From NCBI GenBank assembly GCA_000436035.1, contig FR893268.1:1-20729 (forward strand): a stretch of 20,729 nt of DNA. Reading direction: 5' to 3'. Source of the DNA: Prevotella sp. CAG:732 (lineage in GTDB: Bacteria; Bacteroidota; Bacteroidia; Bacteroidales; Bacteroidaceae). The stretch's first letter is position 1. Every line of letters begins with the position of its first letter. Under the pieces are notes generated by a model that did not search any database, was not told where the DNA came from, and was given only the letters and a program-made list of their open reading frames with translations. Shown here piece after piece: positions 15,907 through 20,729 of this stretch. The translations under genes and the position numbers were made by a program.

Positions 15907-15934
15907 AGTTTTAACCAACTAACAAAAAGAATGT

Positions 15935-18900
15935 ATGAATTCAAAAAGTAGAGAAAAGTTGCTTGCTGGAATAGCTGCCTTGAGTCTCCTCGGCATCTCA
16001 CCTCAGCAAACTTTCGCAGCCCAGATTACAACCAATCAGGCTGTTCAACAAACCAAGAAAATCACTGGTACCGTCACTGATGCCATGGGGCCTATCATCG
16101 GTGCCACAGTAAAAGTAAAAGGTACGAGCAATGCTACCGTTACCGACATGGACGGTAACTATTCTATCAATGTGTCTGCTGGTCAGACGATAGAAATTTC
16201 TTACGTAGGCTATGTCACCAAGACCTTTAAGGTGGGGGGGCAAAACAAGTACGACATTACATTGGCAGAGGACAACAACAGCCTTGACGAAGTGGTTGTT
16301 GTCGGTTATGGTACCATGAAGAAGAGCGACATCTCTGGTGCCTCCGTTTCAATGGGTGAAGACAAAATCAAAGGTTCTATTATTACTAACCTCGACCAGA
16401 GTTTCCAAGGTCGTGTTGCAGGTGTGACATCAGTTGCGACTTCAGGTGCCCCAGGTTCTTCTACTTCAATTCGTGTTCGTGGCCAAGCAACAATCAATGC
16501 TGGTGCCGAACCACTTTACGTCATTGATGGCGTTATCTTCCAAGGAGGAGGTTCAAGTGGTAGTAACCTCGGTTTAGGTGATGCCTTAGGAAATGGTTCT
16601 GTATCTACAGTTTCTCCTATGTCAACTATCAACCCTGCCGACATCGTAAGCATGGAAATCTTAAAAGATGCCTCTGCCACTGCCATTTATGGTGCACAGG
16701 GTGCAAACGGTGTCGTTCTCATCACTACTAAGAGAGGTAAAACTGGAGAGGCAAAATTTACATACGATGGTATGGTGGCATGGCAACACCAAGGTAAACG
16801 TATTGACATTCTCAACCTACGTGAGTTCTCTGAATACTACAACGACTTTGTGACGAATGGATGGATCAGACAAGACCAAGCTCGTACTGATTTCTCCGAT
16901 CCTTCTATTCTTGGCAGAGGTACTAACTGGCAAGACGCAGTATTCCGCACTGCTTTCCAACATCAACATCAAGTTGCTGCACAAGGTGGTACAGACAAGG
17001 TTAAATATTACGTGAGTGGTGGTATGATGGACCAAGATGGTACTATCATCGGCTCTAATTTTAAACGTATGAACGTCCGCACCAACTTAGATGCTCAGCT
17101 CAAGAGCTGGTTGAAACTTGGCTTAAATGCAACTTATACTCATACCAAAGAAAGACTTTTGCACGCTGACGGTATAGAAGGTGTTATCACTTATGCTTTG
17201 ACAACACCTCCAGACATTTCTATCTATGACGTAGATGGAAACTACACTTCTGTTGTACGTAATGGTTGGACATCTCCAAACCCTATCGCATTAGCCCTAA
17301 GCAAGGATATCGGTATGAAACGTAACAAGTTGACAGGAAATATCTTTGCAGACATTACACCTATCAAGAATTTGGTATGGCATGCAGAATTAGGTTACGA
17401 CTTGTCATGGAGTGATGCCGAAGTATTTACACCAACCATCAAACTAGGAAACTGGACACAAGACACCAACAGCTCAAGTTGGCAGAAGAACAATAGCAAA
17501 TACTGGCAGTTGAAGAACTATCTTACATATAATGGCAAGATTGGCAAGCACTCATTCACAGCCATGGTGGGTCAAGAAGCATGGAAAAGCGATTGGGATT
17601 ATACAAATCAGTCTGGCACCAAGTTACCAAACAATAGTATTCATCTGCCATCTTTAGGTTCCAACACCCCTTCCATCAAGTCTGGTTTTGGTGTAACGAC
17701 CATGTCTTCATTCTTCACTCGTGAGACATACAATTACGATGATCGCTATTTGGCAACCTATACGTTCCGTCGTGATGGTAGCTCCAACTTCGGTCCTAAG
17801 AATCGCTGGGCTTCTTTCCATTCATTTGCTGCAAGTTGGCGATTCAGCAATGAGAAATTCATGCAGTTTGCTAACAAATGGTTGAGCAATGGAAAAATTC
17901 GTATAGGATGGGGACAGACAGGTAATGCCAATATCGGTCCATACAAATGGGGTACTACCGTTACCAAGTTCCTCGTTGGTCAGACTAGCGTTGCTTATCG
18001 TCCTACCAACATTCCTAACACCTCCATTAAATGGGAGACTCAGGAACAAACCAATATCGGTCTTGACCTTGGATTCTTCAATGACAAGTTGAACATAACA
18101 CTCGATTGGTACAACAAGAAGTCAAATGATATGTTGATGCCATTGCAGTTGCCATCATATATGGGTACTCAGGGAAATCCTGCTTCTAGACTGAATGCGC
18201 CTTGGGGTAACTTTGGAAAGATTGAGAACAAGGGTCTTGAATTGACAATCAATGCACACCCTATTTCTACCAAGAATTTCTCTTGGGATTCTGAGTTCAA
18301 CATTTCTTGGAACAAGAACAAATTAGTGGGACTTAGCGGCACAACCAATGCCAACATCATCGGCTATGGTCAATGGAACGATGTAGTTTGCGTTAGTAAT
18401 ATCGGTAAGCCTCTCTATCAATTCTGGGGCTATGTTACAGATGGCGTTTACAAAGACTACGAAGATATCAAGAACTCACCAAAGCCTGCCACTTATAAGG
18501 AAGGAGCACTTAGCAAGGGTACTACTGTTTGGCCAGGCGACCTCAAATTCAAAGACATCTCAGGTCCTGACGGCAAACCAGATGGTGTTATCGATGATCA
18601 CGACAAGACATACATTGGCAATCCACAACCAAAATATACGTTTGGTTGGACCAACACCTTCCGCTATAAGGACTTTGATTTGACATTGTTCGTCAGTGGT
18701 TCTGTTGGCAACAAGGTAATGAACTACCTCAATATCAGCATGAGCCGTATGAACAATGCGTGGGTAAACCAAAGTGCTTCGGTAAAGAACCACGCACAGT
18801 TGGCGCCAATCGATCCTAACAAGGATTATAGCATGGGCTACAAGGGCAACAATGTTAACCTCGTATATAATTGGTATGATGACGTAGATAACGTACGAGT

Positions 18901-19240
18901 CGTAAACCCATTGACCAACATTCCACGTTTGGCTATTGGTGACCCTGCTGGCAACTCAACAGTTATCAGCGATAGATACGTAGAGGATGGCTCATACTTG
19001 AGAATGAAGAACATCACTTTAGGTTATACATTACCTAAGAAGTATGTACGTTTCCTTCATATCGAGAGCTTGAGAGTCTATGCCAACATCCAGAATCTCT
19101 TCACCATCACAGGCTACAAGGGCTACGATCCTGAAGTTGGAGCAAGCACATCAGACGCAAATGGTTATAGCTTTGGTGTAGATAATGGACGTTATCCATC
19201 ACCAACCGTTTACTCTTTCGGTCTCAACCTTGCATTCTAA
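15935..19240 (+). CDS. SusC-like TonB-dependent outer-membrane transporter
   Basis: The 1101-residue protein has a signal peptide (about 1-29, ending TFAA). A carboxypeptidase-D-like regulatory domain follows (about 43-112), then a TonB-contact stretch DEVVVVGYG (118-126), a plug domain (about 130-270 with LYVIDGV and ILKDASATAIYGAQGANGV), and a long beta-barrel ending in a C-terminal Phe, as BAM substrates do. It should import oligosaccharides across the outer membrane with the SusD-like partner encoded 21 bases downstream. Mannan substrate is inferred from the divergent enzymes. A run of seven G (16234-16240) lies in the regulatory domain coding sequence. An overlapping ATG four bases upstream (15931) opens only a six-codon frame, so 15935 is the start. 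Confidence 0.95.
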   Translation: MNSKSREKLLAGIAALSLLGISPQQTFAAQITTNQAVQQTKKITGTVTDAMGPIIGATVKVKGTSNATVTDMDGNYSINVSAGQTIEISYVGYVTKTFKVGGQNKYDITLAEDNNSLDEVVVVGYGTMKKSDISGASVSMGEDKIKGSIITNLDQSFQGRVAGVTSVATSGAPGSSTSIRVRGQATINAGAEPLYVIDGVIFQGGGSSGSNLGLGDALGNGSVSTVSPMSTINPADIVSMEILKDASATAIYGAQGANGVVLITTKRGKTGEAKFTYDGMVAWQHQGKRIDILNLREFSEYYNDFVTNGWIRQDQARTDFSDPSILGRGTNWQDAVFRTAFQHQHQVAAQGGTDKVKYYVSGGMMDQDGTIIGSNFKRMNVRTNLDAQLKSWLKLGLNATYTHTKERLLHADGIEGVITYALTTPPDISIYDVDGNYTSVVRNGWTSPNPIALALSKDIGMKRNKLTGNIFADITPIKNLVWHAELGYDLSWSDAEVFTPTIKLGNWTQDTNSSSWQKNNSKYWQLKNYLTYNGKIGKHSFTAMVGQEAWKSDWDYTNQSGTKLPNNSIHLPSLGSNTPSIKSGFGVTTMSSFFTRETYNYDDRYLATYTFRRDGSSNFGPKNRWASFHSFAASWRFSNEKFMQFANKWLSNGKIRIGWGQTGNANIGPYKWGTTVTKFLVGQTSVAYRPTNIPNTSIKWETQEQTNIGLDLGFFNDKLNITLDWYNKKSNDMLMPLQLPSYMGTQGNPASRLNAPWGNFGKIENKGLELTINAHPISTKNFSWDSEFNISWNKNKLVGLSGTTNANIIGYGQWNDVVCVSNIGKPLYQFWGYVTDGVYKDYEDIKNSPKPATYKEGALSKGTTVWPGDLKFKDISGPDGKPDGVIDDHDKTYIGNPQPKYTFGWTNTFRYKDFDLTLFVSGSVGNKVMNYLNISMSRMNNAWVNQSASVKNHAQLAPIDPNKDYSMGYKGNNVNLVYNWYDDVDNVRVVNPLTNIPRLAIGDPAGNSTVISDRYVEDGSYLRMKNITLGYTLPKKYVRFLHIESLRVYANIQNLFTITGYKGYDPEVGASTSDANGYSFGVDNGRYPSPTVYSFGLNLAF
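16234..16240 (+). repeat. Seven-G homopolymer inside the susC-like gene
   Basis: The tract encodes part of KVGGQ near residues 99-103. Gain or loss of one G would shift the frame and remove plug and barrel. In this read the frame is intact. Confidence 0.85.
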
Positions 19241-19261
19241 ACAATTAAAGAAAGAATCATT

Positions 19262-20729
19262 ATGAAAAAATATAATAATTTCAAAGCAGCAACTTGCGCT
19301 GTTCTCCTCGGAATGAGCTTGTCTTCTTGCGGCGACTTTTTGGATCAGCCAGACAACTCAAACTACAATGCAGATACATTCTACAGTGGAGACAACGAGT
19401 GTTATCAAGGAGCAAATGCACTCTATAGTATGCCATGGTACGACTTCCAGCGTGGCTTCTTTAAAGTAGGAGAAGTGATGTCAGGAAACTACTATTGGTA
19501 TGGTAGTGACGAAACGCAGTACTGGAATTGCAACGTATCAGCCAACAATGCCAACCTTAAAGATATGTCATATTCTCTTTGGACTGTCAATGCATATGCC
19601 AATACCATCTATGACAAATTGAAAGGTGCGAAGGGCGCAAGCGAGAGCGTAAGAAACGCTTGTATGGGAGAATGCCTTACGTGGAAAGCCATGGCATACT
19701 TCTACTTGGTTCGTACATTTGGTGCAGTGCCTATCATCCACAACAACACAGACATCATCGGTGCTGGCACATACAACGACCAGTACAAGGCAAACATTGA
19801 GGATGTATATGACTACATTGTCATGACACTCAAAAAAGCAATCGAACTTTTGCCTGAGAGAGATGCTACAGGTTTAGGAAGAATCGATAAATACAGCGCA
19901 GAAGGATTACTTGCAAAGGTATATCTCACCAAAGCTGGTTTTGATCCCAATAGCACAACATACGAAAGAGGCAGTAGCTCTTACATCAAGACTACAAAAC
20001 ATGAGCGCAACCAGGAAGACTTGGACAATGCAGCTAAATATGCAAAAGATGTCATAGACAACAGTGGACGTCAGCTAGAAAGTGCCAGCAACTACCCAGC
20101 TATGTTCTATAGCGCATACAAAGGTCCAGAGTCTTTGATAGCTTGGCATTGGAGAGCTACACGTGAACCTTGGACAAGCCAGAACACTTTGCAGAGCGAC
20201 TTAGCCATTTCAGGTTTCGACGAAACTGGTAACACATGGGGAGGATGGGCAGGACCATCCGTTGACTTAATAGAAGCTTTTGGTGAAGACCCAACAAGCC
20301 AAACCCGCAATAACACTGACATCAGACGTAAAGCAACTATGATGATGGCTGGTGATGTTTATGATTACTTCTATACAGACTGTGGTGGATTCGACTTCCT
20401 TAAACACGTATATAAAGGATACGAGAATCACCAAGGTAATGGTGAGTTGCAGACTCCAACTGGAGCCAACTGCGCTAAGCACCTAGTAGGTGATGCAGCC
20501 GACCACCAAAAGCACATTAACTGTGCATTCGACATCATGGCATACGGCAACTACACACAATTGTTACGACTTGCTGACGTATATTTGATTTATGCAGAAG
20601 CAAAGATTGGTAACAGCGGTTCTACAACAGATGCGTCAGCAATCGACGCCTTCTTCAAGGTTCGCAATCGTGCCATTATGACTTACGAGCGCCCATCATC
20701 TATTACTTGGGAAGATGTATGGAAAGAGC
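19262..20729 (+). CDS. SusD-like glycan-binding lipoprotein (3' end cut by window)
   Basis: From ATG 19262 the frame stays open to the right edge (489 codons). A lipoprotein signal with lipobox LSSC places the lipidated Cys at 23, followed by GDFLDQP, a common SusD start. TPR-like helices follow, with WKAMAYFYLVRTFGAVP and YSAEGLLAKVYLTKAG. The family signature LRLADVYLIYAEAK lies near the end, and the following helix should carry the VRNRA motif, which is present. SusD-family proteins form the surface lid on SusC and bind the glycan. Typical length is 500-600 residues, so a modest C-terminal piece is missing. It is almost certainly co-transcribed with the susC-like gene. Confidence 0.95.
   Translation, partial: MKKYNNFKAATCAVLLGMSLSSCGDFLDQPDNSNYNADTFYSGDNECYQGANALYSMPWYDFQRGFFKVGEVMSGNYYWYGSDETQYWNCNVSANNANLKDMSYSLWTVNAYANTIYDKLKGAKGASESVRNACMGECLTWKAMAYFYLVRTFGAVPIIHNNTDIIGAGTYNDQYKANIEDVYDYIVMTLKKAIELLPERDATGLGRIDKYSAEGLLAKVYLTKAGFDPNSTTYERGSSSYIKTTKHERNQEDLDNAAKYAKDVIDNSGRQLESASNYPAMFYSAYKGPESLIAWHWRATREPWTSQNTLQSDLAISGFDETGNTWGGWAGPSVDLIEAFGEDPTSQTRNNTDIRRKATMMMAGDVYDYFYTDCGGFDFLKHVYKGYENHQGNGELQTPTGANCAKHLVGDAADHQKHINCAFDIMAYGNYTQLLRLADVYLIYAEAKIGNSGSTTDASAIDAFFKVRNRAIMTYERPSSITWEDVWKE

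Larger units (their letters stand above)
15142..15934. other. Long intergenic region between divergent mannan arms
   Basis: No convincing gene lies in these 793 AT-rich bases. Visible are a -7 element for the esterase operon, an inverted repeat, a direct repeat CATGAAT spaced 11 bases apart (15403-15409 and 15414-15420), a -7 element for susC, and a leader of about 210 bases with three tiny reading frames and a hairpin. The stretch 15430-15640 shows nothing I can name. A regulator of the PUL would be expected to bind somewhere here. Confidence 0.6.

Noticed and set aside
15791..15934. Leader starting at MKQSRIT as a broken earlier susC start
   Set aside because: The frame stops after seven codons, and no SusC-like signal peptide can be read in any frame before 15935; kept only as a small upstream frame.
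1..20729. CRISPR array, tRNA/rRNA genes, transposases or phage genes
   Set aside because: No regularly spaced repeats, cloverleaf-like segments, transposase motifs or phage-type proteins were seen on either strand.

Overview
The window looks like chromosomal DNA from a gut-type Bacteroidota, most likely Prevotellaceae (Prevotella/Segatella). The evidence is SusC/SusD-type outer-membrane proteins, an RprX/RprY two-component system, an EF-G paralog of the Bacteroides EF-G2 type, start codons in A-rich contexts without clear Shine-Dalgarno sequences, and Bacteroidota promoter elements (TTTG, about 20 bp, TAnnTTTG). The genus is inferred from overall resemblance; no marker gene fixes it.

Left part (1-8640) holds core genes. 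The 5' part of rpsF (ribosomal protein S6) runs off the left edge. It is followed by a small two-helix membrane protein, the rprX-rprY sensor kinase/regulator pair (minus strand), an EF-G paralog lacking the catalytic switch II histidine (minus), hemW (plus), a second small membrane protein (minus) and tcdA (plus). Most have a recognisable Bacteroidota promoter. Two strong hairpin terminators are visible: after the EF-G paralog, and between tcdA and the next gene.

Right part (8664-20729) is a beta-mannan utilisation locus in two divergent arms. The minus-strand arm, in transcription order, encodes a CE7-type esterase, a GH26 mannanase, a GH130 mannosylglucose phosphorylase, a GPH-family sugar symporter and a mannobiose 2-epimerase. 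The plus-strand arm encodes a SusC-like TonB-dependent transporter and a SusD-like lipoprotein cut by the right edge. Between the arms lie 793 bases without a convincing gene, holding promoter-like elements, an inverted repeat and a leader hairpin.

Proposed workflow, following the pathway known from Bacteroides fragilis: SusC/SusD import manno-oligosaccharides; the esterase removes acetyl groups; GH26 cuts to mannobiose in the periplasm; the GPH symporter takes mannobiose into the cytoplasm; the epimerase makes mannosyl-glucose; GH130 splits it with phosphate into mannose 1-phosphate and glucose. No PUL regulator and no obvious surface mannanase is in the window; they may lie to the right.

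I saw no tRNA, rRNA, CRISPR array, transposase or phage gene. I found no clear new defence or mobile system. The most unusual points are regulatory: the rprX promoter, the susC leader, the terminator inside the mannan operon, and the catalytically altered EF-G.
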